From Marinobacter sp. BGYM27 (GTDB taxonomy: Bacteria; Pseudomonadota; Gammaproteobacteria; Pseudomonadales; Oleiphilaceae), in contig JANZNS010000012.1 of NCBI GenBank assembly GCA_025153445.1, positions 1 to 41,180 of the forward strand: a DNA stretch of 41,180 bases, in the 5' to 3' direction. This document shows, one piece after another, positions 32,777-40,446 of this stretch; positions within the stretch are counted from its first letter, which is position 1, and each line of letters starts with the position of its first letter. Both the position numbers and the translations under genes were made by a program. Below the pieces are notes generated by a model. It did no database searches. It had not been told where the DNA came from and saw nothing but the letters and a program-made list of their open reading frames with translations.

Positions 32777-33426
32777 TGGATGCGCTGCGCCTTAACAACC
32801 TGACCGCTGCATATGGCGGTCAGCAGGTTCTGGGGCCTATCACACTCGAAATCCGCGAAGGCGAGCGGATTGGTCTGGTGGGTCGCAGCGGCGCAGGCAA
32901 ATCGACGCTACTCAGTCTGCTGTATGATCGGGTTCGGGATCAGGCTGCACTCGTGCCTCAGGAACAGGGCTTGGTGCAATCGCTTTCAGTGTTCCACAAC
33001 GTTTATATGGGGCGCTTGTCGACTCACTCTCGCTGGTACAACCTCACCAACCTGGTATGGCCTCGCCAGCGGGAACTGCGTGAGATCCGCCCCATCCTCG
33101 AAAAGTTATCGATAAGCGACAAGCTCCGAGAACCCGTTGAAGCACTGTCCGGCGGCCAGAAACAACGCACGGCGGTCGCCCGTGCTTTGTATCAGAACGC
33201 CAACATCCTGCTGGCAGATGAGCCTGTGTCAGCCCTCGATGGCCCGCTGGCCCATGTGGTGATGGGGATTATGGCAGAGGCCTATAGCACCAGCGTTATC
33301 GCGATTCACGATATTGATCTTGCCCTGCGTTATTGCCACCGGATTGTCGGCATACAGGATGGTCAGATCGCCCTCGATGCTGCCAGTGATCGACTTTCGC
33401 CCGCCGACATCCTTCCTCTCTACTAA
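32776..33426 (+). CDS. ABC transporter ATP-binding protein of the selenium/phosphonate-type importer
   Basis: A 216-residue PhnC-like ATPase. Walker A GRSGAGKS is at 36-43, the Q-loop is ALVPQEQGLVQSL, the signature is LSGGQKQRTAVARAL, Walker B is ILLADEPVSALD, and the H-loop is AIHDID. It energises the permease encoded 9 bases downstream. Its ATG overlaps the stop of the binding-protein gene by one base (TAATG), a sign of translational coupling. No separate ribosome site is needed. Confidence 0.93.
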   Translation: MDALRLNNLTAAYGGQQVLGPITLEIREGERIGLVGRSGAGKSTLLSLLYDRVRDQAALVPQEQGLVQSLSVFHNVYMGRLSTHSRWYNLTNLVWPRQRELREIRPILEKLSISDKLREPVEALSGGQKQRTAVARALYQNANILLADEPVSALDGPLAHVVMGIMAEAYSTSVIAIHDIDLALRYCHRIVGIQDGQIALDAASDRLSPADILPLY

Positions 33427-33435
33427 GGCTTGATA

Positions 33436-34911
33436 ATGATGGCATCAGCGTCGGTCAGGATATCGCTGCTTTTTGTCGCTATCGGCCTGCTCAGCCTTTT
33501 TTTTGCCGACATTGCCATCACCAGCATTAACCCGTGGAAAGACCTGACAGCCCTTTTCATTGGCATCGTCACGCCTGATTTCCTGTCACTCCAGGGTATG
33601 GGCACAGCGTTACTGCGTACGATTGCCTTTGCGTTTACCGGCGTTGCGCTGGGCAGTGTTTCCGGATTTCTGTTGGCGCTGGCCTTTCGCTGGCGTGTCG
33701 TTCGCATGTTTTCGGCTTTTATTCGCGCGATACATGAGTTGTTCTGGGCTTTGATCTTTCTTCAGTTTTTCGGATTTCACCCACTTACCGGCGTCCTCGC
33801 AATCGCAATTCCCTATGCCGGCATCTTCGCAAAGGTATATTCCGACATACTCGATGAGGTCGATCCCACCCCGGCTCGCGTACTCCCTGCCGGTACCAGC
33901 ACATTTTCTGCATTTCTGTATGCACGTGTGCCGGATGCTCTGCCTCACCTGGCCACCTACACTGCATACCGGCTCGAGTGCGGGTTACGCTCAAGTGCCG
34001 TCCTGGGTTTTGTGGGCCTGCCAACGCTGGGGTTCTATCTCGAATCGTCCTTTTCACAAGGATTCTATTCAGAGGTCGGCGCCCTTCTGATTCTTTTCTA
34101 CGTCCTGATTGCCACACTTCGTTTCTGGGCACGGCCTCGGCTGGTGCCGTTTTATATTATTGCCGCCCCGTTTTTTCTGGGTGACGGGCTCCCCATTGTC
34201 TGGGGGAATGTCGTCCGGTTTTTCACCGAGGATATTGTCCCCTCACCGATCAGGAACGGAGACGGTATCGCCGGGCTTGCGACATGGTTGAGCGAACTGA
34301 CGCTGCATGAGGCCCTTCCCGGGATCTGGAACACGCTGGTACTGACCCAGGTAGCCCTGGTGCTGACAGGCATCTGTACCCTGATTGCGTTCCCGTTAAT
34401 ATCACGCCATTTCGGCGGCCCCAAGAGACGCGGGATCGGCCACATCCTGCTTGTCATCGCCCGATCGACACCAGAGTACATGCTTGCCTATATCCTGCTG
34501 CAGCTTTGGGGGCCGTCAATGTTGCCGGCCATCGTTGCCCTTGCCCTGCATAATGGCGGCATTATCGGTCACCTGATTGGCAAGCGAAGTAACGAAATCA
34601 GACTGCGGCCGGACGCACCGCAAGGGTGTGATCGCTATCACTACGAGTTACTGCCCCGTCTCTATCGCCCCTTTATCGCCTTCCTGCTTTACCGGTGGGA
34701 AATCATCATGAGAGAAACGGCGATACTGGGCATTCTTGGTATCTATACGCTTGGATTCTACGTCGACAGCGCCATCCAGAACATCCAGTTTGACCGTGCC
34801 ATGGTGCTGATCCTGATCACTGCGTCACTCAACATACTGGTCGACACCATCTCTCGCCGAGTCAGGCAACACCTTAAACTCCGCACATCCGTGACCTGCG
34901 AAGGCCATTAA
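33436..34911 (+). CDS. Fused ABC transporter permease (two PhnE-type domains)
   Basis: A 491-residue inner-membrane protein. It is about twice the size of a normal PhnE (about 260-280) and contains two binding-protein-dependent permease units in tandem. The first has the EAA-like loop GTSTFSAFLYARVPDALPHLATY near residue 155. The second repeats the layout after about residue 290, with GCDRYHYELLPRLYRPFIAF. One polypeptide therefore supplies both transmembrane halves of the importer. The frame opens at a TTG at 33430, but the ATG at 33436 has AAGG 7 bases upstream; the next codon is also ATG. It closes the selenium operon; no clear terminator follows. Confidence 0.9.
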   Translation: MMASASVRISLLFVAIGLLSLFFADIAITSINPWKDLTALFIGIVTPDFLSLQGMGTALLRTIAFAFTGVALGSVSGFLLALAFRWRVVRMFSAFIRAIHELFWALIFLQFFGFHPLTGVLAIAIPYAGIFAKVYSDILDEVDPTPARVLPAGTSTFSAFLYARVPDALPHLATYTAYRLECGLRSSAVLGFVGLPTLGFYLESSFSQGFYSEVGALLILFYVLIATLRFWARPRLVPFYIIAAPFFLGDGLPIVWGNVVRFFTEDIVPSPIRNGDGIAGLATWLSELTLHEALPGIWNTLVLTQVALVLTGICTLIAFPLISRHFGGPKRRGIGHILLVIARSTPEYMLAYILLQLWGPSMLPAIVALALHNGGIIGHLIGKRSNEIRLRPDAPQGCDRYHYELLPRLYRPFIAFLLYRWEIIMRETAILGILGIYTLGFYVDSAIQNIQFDRAMVLILITASLNILVDTISRRVRQHLKLRTSVTCEGH

Positions 34912-35020
34912 GGCGCAGTCAAGCCAGCGCACTTGTCCACCTTATCAGGACAATTTGCTGTAAAGCGTACTCGCGTCACATCATTGACCCAGGCTCGCTG
35001 CTATCAATGCACTGTGTGAT

Positions 35021-35035
35021 GTAACATTTTGTTAC
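35021..35035. promoter_or_regulatory. 15-bp palindrome upstream of an unknown membrane protein
   Basis: GTAACA-TTT-TGTTAC is a perfect inverted repeat 30 bases upstream of the gene at 35066. It resembles dimeric response-regulator or TyrR-like sites in form. Its spacing from the start would place it over the promoter. The binding protein is unknown. Confidence 0.4.
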
Positions 35036-35065
35036 TTGATGAAACATTGATAGGGCGAATTGGTC

Positions 35066-35689
35066 ATGACAGGGTTAGTCGTAGGTGCAGTCGAAGTCAC
35101 ACTTGCCGTGCTGTTACTGGTACTGGCATTGCGAATGATGACGCTGGCGAAAGGCCTGAATGCAGTAGCAGCCCACGGCATAAGTGAGCCATTTACACCC
35201 GATGTCACGCCAGATAGTGCAGAGCCACTGGCATTTGAAGCGGTATCGGCATCCCGCAATGCTTTCCATCGCGTCACCTCGGAACAGTCTCAACCCGTGG
35301 TATCAAGCAGTGATCTGACGGCTCAGCTTCACATCTTTGCCAGCATCCAGCTGCTGGACGTAAGGCGGCGGGAACTTGAGTTGAATGCTGCGAGCCCGGC
35401 GCTGAAGGCGCTTGCGGCGGCCTATCTATACGGCGCTGCGTGTGCCCTGGCACCGTTTGGCGGCGATGCCCGGGAAAAAGCTTACATAACTGCGGTTAAA
35501 GTCGCGCGAAGGTCACTGCACATTAACGATCTGGAAACCCAACAGATTCTATCAACCCTCACGCAAAGCAGCAGTGCGCTTTACTGCTTCAGAAATGGTT
35601 TGGAAGGGGCAGAATTCTGGGGGGAAAGACGCTACGTGCCGGACCAGCATTCGCTTTACGCAGCTTTAACAGCTAACGCGTTGATTTGA
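35066..35689 (+). CDS. Unrecognised protein with N-terminal membrane helix
   Basis: A 207-residue protein I cannot assign. One transmembrane helix lies at about residues 3-25 (LVVGAVEVTLAVLLLVLALRM). A polar linker follows to about residue 85. A helical Ala/Leu-rich domain then has the block LHIFASIQLLDVRRRELELNA and a compact AAAYLYGAACALAPFGGDA, and the end is Tyr/Ser-rich. The likely topology is N-out or N-in anchored, with most of the protein on one side. A TTG two codons earlier (35060) is an alternative start with better spacing to AGGG; the ATG at 35066 is kept. A 15-bp palindrome lies just upstream. Confidence 0.7.
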   Translation: MTGLVVGAVEVTLAVLLLVLALRMMTLAKGLNAVAAHGISEPFTPDVTPDSAEPLAFEAVSASRNAFHRVTSEQSQPVVSSSDLTAQLHIFASIQLLDVRRRELELNAASPALKALAAAYLYGAACALAPFGGDAREKAYITAVKVARRSLHINDLETQQILSTLTQSSSALYCFRNGLEGAEFWGERRYVPDQHSLYAALTANALI

Positions 35690-35695
35690 AGAAGA

Positions 35696-35710
35696 GGCAC
35701 CGCAGGTGCC
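35696..35710 (+). terminator. Short hairpin after the unknown membrane protein
   Basis: GGCACC (35696-35701) pairs with GGTGCC (35705-35710) across GCA, seven bases after the stop codon. The following GTTCCTG is not T-rich, so it is a weak terminator candidate. Confidence 0.4.
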
Positions 35711-35765
35711 GTTCCTGAACTGAATCTGAACGTATGGGAATAGCACCAGCGCTCCCCCAATGCCG

Positions 35766-36098
35766 TCAGCTTTCAACCGGCACTTTGCGGGTTTTGGTAT
35801 CCTTGATCAGCTCCCAATCGCTGCCCAGCGACACGACTTTGCTTTCCTGGCCCTGCCGGGATTCTGTAACCAATTCGCCTACCAGCGTTGGCTTGCTGAA
35901 ACGACCGTCATCCTGGCGAACCATGCTATCCACATCAACAGACACAACCTGGTATCGCCTCCCTTCCAGGCTGACCTGAGCGCGATGAGACAAGCCAAAA
36001 ATAAAACGGCAGTAGTCGAGTTTTAATTGCAGCAAATCCTGCTCTGCTTTACTGATTTTGCGAATCAGAACCTGATGCACACTATCTGCGTAATCCAT
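35766..36098 (-). CDS. Small unrecognised cytosolic protein
   Basis: A 110-residue protein with no domain I can name. Residues 1-35 form a charged helix (VLIRKISKAEQDLLQLKLDYCRF). Next comes a short beta-rich part (HRAQVSLEGRRYQVVSVDVD) and a Lys/Arg/Glu-rich end. I placed the start at the ATG at 36098, which has GGAAG 5 bases upstream; ATG at 36110 and the open frame to 36149 are alternatives. It lies between convergent and same-strand small genes, with no shared terminator visible. Confidence 0.6.
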   Translation of the reverse strand: MDYADSVHQVLIRKISKAEQDLLQLKLDYCRFIFGLSHRAQVSLEGRRYQVVSVDVDSMVRQDDGRFSKPTLVGELVTESRQGQESKVVSLGSDWELIKDTKTRKVPVES

Positions 36099-36232
36099 AA
36101 CGTCTTCCATGAATTCTATAGGTTTCAATAATATTACGCAGTTTAGCATGCGCCGCTACTGAGCGGGATATGGCGCTTTGGAAGGCAGTTGTCAAAGGTC
36201 ATCAAGAATTTGAGGTTTGGCCCCTCGGTAGG

Positions 36233-36682
36233 TCAAGACCCGTAATGTGCGTCGAGAACCGGCATCACAGCGTCTGATGTGACGTTTTCGCCACTGGCTT
36301 TCAAGTTGATCTGCCAGCGCATATCCGGGTCAGTCGTACAGACAGGTAAGTTAAACTTGGCTTGGTAGGTACCCTTGGCAGTTTTGGTCAATGGTACCGG
36401 GTACTCGCCCATATACATGGACTCACCTGTGAGCACCGCCAAAAGTCTGGCCGGCGTGGCAGAAGTGGTAACCGTAAAGGTCATCTTGCGTGATTCCGCC
36501 TCCCTGCTTAGCGATATCTGCCAGTCATTGCCGTTTGCTATCCAGCGACAATCCTGTGAATCAAGCAGGCAGGGTTCTGGAGCAACCTTCTCGTTGCCAC
36601 TGTTTTGCTCAAGCCAACGCGGCACCAACACAGCAGCACTGGCGACTACAGCAACAAACACAACAACCAGACCTGTTCGCAC
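36233..36682 (-). CDS. Unrecognised membrane-anchored exported protein
   Basis: A 149-residue protein with one N-terminal hydrophobic segment (LVVVFVAVVASAAVLVPRW) acting as anchor or signal. A periplasmic domain of about 115 residues follows, containing a CLLDSQDC pair and a further Cys (PVCTT), so a disulfide is likely. Strand-rich segments such as KMTFTVTTSATPARLLAVL and KGTYQAKFNLPVC suggest an Ig-like or beta-sandwich fold. The GTG at 36682 is preferred, with GGGAG 9-10 bases upstream; a TTG at 36703 would add seven residues. No function is proposed. Confidence 0.62.
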   Translation of the reverse strand: MRTGLVVVFVAVVASAAVLVPRWLEQNSGNEKVAPEPCLLDSQDCRWIANGNDWQISLSREAESRKMTFTVTTSATPARLLAVLTGESMYMGEYPVPLTKTAKGTYQAKFNLPVCTTDPDMRWQINLKASGENVTSDAVMPVLDAHYGS

Positions 36683-36795
36683 CGACTTTCTCTCTCCCTT
36701 CAAGCAGGGCGCATTATTCCAGTAATAACGCGTGAAAATCCATGCCTGTGTCGATCAGTCCGATCAATCGGGCGCTCTGACTTGAGCAGAGTAAA

Positions 36796-37185
36796 TCAAA
36801 CCGAGCGCTCGCGCATACGGTCCGTCACTTTTCGGAAGCGGGACAAAACGCTCTCGATACGTCCAAGGGATTCGGTAATCGATGATTTCTGGTTTTCGAC
36901 AAACTCCATTCCGAAGATCGTCCCTTCATCGCCCACCCTGGAATTCCGAACGATCGCCTCCACCTGCTCTGCGGTAATATCGCCGACTTCGGTGGACAAC
37001 CGGAGGCTCAATGTAACCGTCTCGCCTTCCTTGAAATCGTGTTCGCCAACCACCGCCAATCCGAGTCGGGTGAAATCACACACATTGACCTCTTCCCAGC
37101 TACTGGAAAACAGCTTCTTTTTTACTCTGATGCGCGCATCCATCTGGATCAGGGGTAAACGCTCTCTGCGGCGACGCTCTGGCAT
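36796..37185 (-). CDS. PilZ domain protein (predicted c-di-GMP receptor)
   Basis: A 129-residue cytosolic PilZ protein. Both parts of the c-di-GMP signature are present: R-x3-R in RRRRERLPL at residues 4-12, and DFTRLG, matching (D/N)x(S/T)xxG, near residue 38. A beta-barrel with FKEGETVTLSLRL and a C-terminal helix with LGRIESVLSR follow. PilZ proteins couple c-di-GMP levels to motility, biofilm or secretion; the output here is unknown. The ATG at 37185 has GGAG 6-7 bases upstream. It is paralogous to the PilZ-like protein at 28046. No terminator follows clearly. Confidence 0.85.
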   Translation of the reverse strand: MPERRRRERLPLIQMDARIRVKKKLFSSSWEEVNVCDFTRLGLAVVGEHDFKEGETVTLSLRLSTEVGDITAEQVEAIVRNSRVGDEGTIFGMEFVENQKSSITESLGRIESVLSRFRKVTDRMRERSV

Positions 37186-37333
37186 GAATCACTCCGTACG
37201 GATGATTGGCTTTTGGGAAAGCCTTTGTTTCCGGGACTTTAGCAGAGAATTTATATCAAAAGCCGAGGCAAGTCACATTTTACCAAACGCTACAAAACGG
37301 CACGGAACGCGGGCAAAGATCCTGAGACTCACC

Positions 37334-38050
37334 TCATGGCGCGTCGTCAAAGTCAGCAGCCAGACGCCGATGACGGGTGATTCGGAAGGTGTCGGTGATC
37401 TGCCGGCCGTCCCACACATACCGCAAATGGGGCCCCTGCCAGGGAAGCGCCATGGTTCGCGGTCGAAAGGCTGCGATACACTCTCCGGCCGAGTCACGCA
37501 CACTGCGGTACAGAAGGCCGTGACTCCCGGCTTCCCTGCGCGCACGTGCGTAATCCTGACTCAACCCATAGCGATCAGGCGACGGGTCGTAGAGACTTTC
37601 AAAGGGCTTCCCTCGAATATCATCCACCGGCAGCACAACCTTGCTGATGTAACAGCGCATGGTCAATTCCATCGGCGGGTCCTGAGTAGCCGCCAGAAAC
37701 CGCTCCCGGTGGAATACCGTTTCCCGGATAGCGGTTTTCAGGGAGCTCGCAGCGTAGTACACCCCAAAAGTACCATCGGTAAACCGGCTTGGCCCTCCCA
37801 TGTGGGTAAAAGCAGCCATTATGGGGCTTGAACCAGCCCCAAAGACGCGATCTTCCTCCGCTACTTTTTGAATATCACCGGTAAGATCCCGCAACCGATC
37901 GTTGGTCAACCCCTCAATTTCAGCAGCCAACTCGAATTCATCCTGGGACAGGACCGACTCAAATATTTCAATAGGTGGAAAATGCGATGGCACGATCCGA
38001 TGTGCCTGCCATTCGGGTATGCACCCTTCTGGCTCAGGAAATGAAGCCAT
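37334..38050 (-). CDS. RES domain toxin of a RES/Xre toxin-antitoxin pair
   Basis: A 238-residue RES-family toxin. Known RES toxins (MbcT, RES of P. putida) deplete NAD+ by NAD phosphorylase or hydrolase activity. The conserved Arg (AHRIVP near residue 17) and Tyr (GVYYAASSLKTAIRET near residue 98) are visible, as are the following Glu and a Ser-containing LLYRSVRD stretch. The gene starts with the ATG immediately after the antitoxin stop (TGA-ATG), which implies tight coupling. The size is slightly above the usual 150-230 because of an N-terminal extension. It is probably functional; no frameshift is visible. Confidence 0.9.
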   Translation of the reverse strand: MASFPEPEGCIPEWQAHRIVPSHFPPIEIFESVLSQDEFELAAEIEGLTNDRLRDLTGDIQKVAEEDRVFGAGSSPIMAAFTHMGGPSRFTDGTFGVYYAASSLKTAIRETVFHRERFLAATQDPPMELTMRCYISKVVLPVDDIRGKPFESLYDPSPDRYGLSQDYARARREAGSHGLLYRSVRDSAGECIAAFRPRTMALPWQGPHLRYVWDGRQITDTFRITRHRRLAADFDDAP

Positions 38051-38455
38051 TCACCAGCCCCGTGCGGCGTCAAGGTAACGACGGGCTTCCGCAAGATGCA
38101 TCATGCTACCGCGCGTCATGAAAGCGAGTGCCGTCGATCCGTTAAATGGCAGCGCCGTGTTGGGCGCTTTAATCCAGCGAGCGGCTAGCGATTTTGAGGG
38201 GTAAAGGATCTGAAGGGCTTTGTAGATGCCCATGATGTAACTGATCCGCTCAAGCTGGTCACGGTTCAACCGCAGTGCGGGCAACTTTGCGTAGTTATTC
38301 AATGTTGATCGGGCAATATCACCCAACAACTTTTGGCGGTCAGCCTGAGTGCAGCCCCACTCAGCTGTGATATTGAAGAACGCTTTAAGTGCCACCTGCC
38401 CTTTGCGCTCGTCAATATTGGGAGCCTGAGTCGAATGTGCGATTGGCTGTGTCAT
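38051..38455 (-). CDS. Xre/MbcA/ParS-type antitoxin of the RES toxin
   Basis: A 134-residue antitoxin. It has an N-terminal HTH-like region (CTQADRQKLLGDIARSTLNNY) and the C-terminal toxin-binding domain (SYIMGIYKALQILYPSKSLAARWIKAPNTALPFNG), which is the DUF2384/MbcA-ParS signature. It should block the RES active site and repress its own promoter. The ATG at 38455 is preceded by AGGTG 5 bases upstream. The stop abuts the toxin start. A promoter and dyad lie 30-75 bases upstream. Confidence 0.9.
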   Translation of the reverse strand: MTQPIAHSTQAPNIDERKGQVALKAFFNITAEWGCTQADRQKLLGDIARSTLNNYAKLPALRLNRDQLERISYIMGIYKALQILYPSKSLAARWIKAPNTALPFNGSTALAFMTRGSMMHLAEARRYLDAARGW

Positions 38456-38487
38456 GACATCACCTGTTGGAAATACCCTATACCATC

Positions 38488-38516
38488 ATGCTACTGCTCT
38501 TAGGACTTAATGTCTA
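38488..38516 (-). promoter_or_regulatory. Candidate promoter of the antitoxin-toxin operon
   Basis: On the leftward strand TAGACA (38511-38516) and TAGCAT (38488-38493) are separated by 17 bases, matching the sigma70 consensus at 5 of 6 and about 4 of 6 positions. It lies about 35-60 bases upstream of the antitoxin start. The -35 box overlaps the 38507-38529 dyad, the usual geometry for antitoxin autorepression. Confidence 0.5.
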
Positions 38517-38529
38517 TATTTGTCATTAA
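38507..38529. promoter_or_regulatory. Candidate antitoxin operator (TTAATG/CATTAA dyad)
   Basis: TTAATG (38507-38512) and CATTAA (38524-38529) are exact reverse complements 11 bases apart, and one more base pair fits inside after a mismatch. It overlaps the candidate -35 box. By analogy with Xre-type antitoxins it may be the autoregulatory site. Confidence 0.45.
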
Positions 38530-38761
38530 TCGATCTTATCTAACATAAATGTACACTCCATTAAAAACCGGATACTTGAATTGATCGGAACATTTTGAAT
38601 GAGTGTAGGTGTATTTCCTTTTAAGCATCCCCATCCCGCCTGCTCCAATATTCGTATAGAATGCTCGCTTGCGAACGAACATGCGTCCCAACTTCACCTT
38701 TATCCGAACTCATCATTTCCACTGAATGGTGTCGTTCACTCTCTTCTAAACAGGAGCTGTC

Positions 38762-39688
38762 GTGCATCCGGACATTTCCGTCAAAAATCTCAGCAAGGTC
38801 TATGCTTCCGGCCATGAAGCATTAAAAGACATCAGCCTTGATATCCATCGCGGTGAGATCTTCGCGTTACTGGGCCCGAATGGTGCCGGCAAAACCACAC
38901 TGATCAGTATCATTTGCGGGATCGTCAACCTGAGTTCCGGCACTGTGCTTGCCGATGGTCACGACATCGTTACTGAATATCGGTCTGCCCGCAGCAAAAT
39001 CGGACTGGTTCCACAGGAACTGAACACCGATGCTTTTGAAACCGTCTGGGATACCGTCAGCTTCAGCCGCGGCCTTTTTGGCAAAGCACCAAACCCGCAG
39101 CACATCGAGAAAATTCTCAAACAACTATCGCTTTGGGATAAGAAGGACTCTCGCATCATGGCCCTGTCCGGTGGTATGAAGCGCCGGGTCATGATTGCGA
39201 AAGCCCTCTCCCACGAGCCTCAGATCCTGTTTCTTGATGAGCCAACAGCAGGAGTCGATGTAGAGCTCCGGCGGGATATGTGGGAAATGGTCAGAGGGCT
39301 TAGGGAAAGCGGTGTCACCATTATTCTGACGACCCACTACATTGAAGAAGCGGAAGAAATGGCGGATCGCATCGGCGTTATCAGTCAGGGACAGCTGATC
39401 CTGGTTGAAGAAAAAGACGCACTGATGGCAAAGCTCGGCAAAAAAGAGCTGCGACTGCATCTGCAAAACCCGGTGGAAACGCTACCGGAGGGCCTCTCCG
39501 ACCTGTCACTGGAACTCTCGGATGACGGTTACGAGTTGGTCTACTCATTCGACGCACAGCAGGAGCAAACCGGCATTGCCATCTTGCTGCGGCGGCTCGG
39601 CGATCTGGGTATCGATTTCAAGGATCTGCGTACCCGGGAAAGCTCACTCGAAGATATATTCGTTAACCTGGTCAAGGCCAAGTCATGA
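38762..39688 (+). CDS. ABC-2 type exporter ATP-binding protein
   Basis: A 308-residue ATPase of the DrrA/YadG class. Walker [10 protein letters not shown] is at 38-46, the signature is [15 protein letters not shown], Walker B is [12 protein letters not shown], and the H-loop is [11 protein letters not shown]. The C-terminal 70 residues extend past the core, as in DrrA-like proteins. It starts with GTG at 38762 behind CAGGAG, 5 bases away. Its stop overlaps the permease start by four bases (ATGA). The substrate is unknown: drugs, lipids and polysaccharide precursors are all possible. Confidence 0.92.
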   Translation: MHPDISVKNLSKVYASGHEALKDISLDIHRGEIFALLGPNGAGKTTLISIICGIVNLSSGTVLADGHDIVTEYRSARSKIGLVPQELNTDAFETVWDTVSFSRGLFGKAPNPQHIEKILKQLSLWDKKDSRIMALSGGMKRRVMIAKALSHEPQILFLDEPTAGVDVELRRDMWEMVRGLRESGVTIILTTHYIEEAEEMADRIGVISQGQLILVEEKDALMAKLGKKELRLHLQNPVETLPEGLSDLSLELSDDGYELVYSFDAQQEQTGIAILLRRLGDLGIDFKDLRTRESSLEDIFVNLVKAKS

Positions 39689-40446
39689 ATCTCCACGGTA
39701 TTCGCGCAATCTACAAGTTTGAAATGGCCCGCATGTGGCGCACCCTGATGCAGAGCATCGCATCACCGGTAATCTCGACATCACTTTATTTCGTCGTCTT
39801 CGGTTCCGCTATTGGCTCTCGTATGGGGGCAATCGATGGCGTCAGTTATGGGGCGTTCATTATTCCCGGGCTGGTGATGCTGTCATTGCTGATGCAGAGT
39901 ATATCCAATGCCTCATTCGGCATTTATATGCCCAAATTCTCCGGCACCATTTATGAGGTTCTGTCGGCTCCCGTGTCCTATGTGGAGGTCGTCATTGGTT
40001 ACGTAGGCGCTGCCGCAACGAAATCGCTGATTCTGGGCGCAATCATCCTTCTCACGGCGCGTTTGTTTGTGGACTACAGCATCGATCATCCGTTCTGGAT
40101 GGTGTTTTTCCTGACCCTCACCGCCATCACGTTCAGTCTTTTCGGGTTTATTATCGGCATCTGGGCAGACACATTTGAGAAACTTCAAATCGTCCCGCTG
40201 ATGATCGTGACCCCGCTGGTGTTTCTGGGCGGCACCTTTTACTCCATCAACATGCTGCCCCCACTCTGGCAAACCATCACACTGTTCAATCCGGTGGTTT
40301 ACCTCATTAGCGGTTTCCGATGGGCCTTCTACGGTATATCCGACGTTAATGTCGTGGTCAGCGCAGGCATGACGTTGTTCTTCCTGCTGCTTTGCATACT
40401 GGCGATTGGCTACATCTTCAAAACCGGTTACCGGCTGCGCAGTTGA
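39685..40446 (+). CDS. ABC-2 type exporter permease
   Basis: A 253-residue inner-membrane protein with about six transmembrane helices, typical of ABC2_membrane (YadH-like). The N-terminal part has [15 protein letters not shown], and the characteristic late stretch is [19 protein letters not shown], followed by [19 protein letters not shown]. It dimerises with the ATPase just upstream. The ATG at 39685 overlaps the ATPase stop. Its TGA overlaps the ATG of the DUF192 lipoprotein gene by one base, so all three genes form one coupled unit. Confidence 0.92.
   Translation: MNLHGIRAIYKFEMARMWRTLMQSIASPVISTSLYFVVFGSAIGSRMGAIDGVSYGAFIIPGLVMLSLLMQSISNASFGIYMPKFSGTIYEVLSAPVSYVEVVIGYVGAAATKSLILGAIILLTARLFVDYSIDHPFWMVFFLTLTAITFSLFGFIIGIWADTFEKLQIVPLMIVTPLVFLGGTFYSINMLPPLWQTITLFNPVVYLISGFRWAFYGISDVNVVVSAGMTLFFLLLCILAIGYIFKTGYRLRS

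Larger units (their letters stand above)
38456..38761. other. AT-rich divergent intergenic region
   Basis: About 306 bases between the antitoxin and the ABC exporter. The side next to the antitoxin carries the candidate promoter and dyad described separately. The rest, 38530-38761, holds no supported gene: a rightward 72-codon frame from 38599 lacks a ribosome site and runs into the exporter gene. A CAGGAG at about 38751-38756 is the ribosome site for the GTG start of the exporter ATPase. The region is visibly more AT-rich than its surroundings. Confidence 0.45.

Noticed and set aside
36605-37831. A 408-codon rightward open frame
   Set aside because: It lies antisense to a lipid-anchored-type gene, the PilZ gene and the RES toxin, all of which have recognised motifs or ribosome sites. 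Its translation is Arg/Ser/Pro-rich without a domain.
38599-38817. A 72-codon rightward frame before the ABC exporter
   Set aside because: No ribosome site; it overlaps the exporter ATPase start, which has CAGGAG and a family-like N-terminus.
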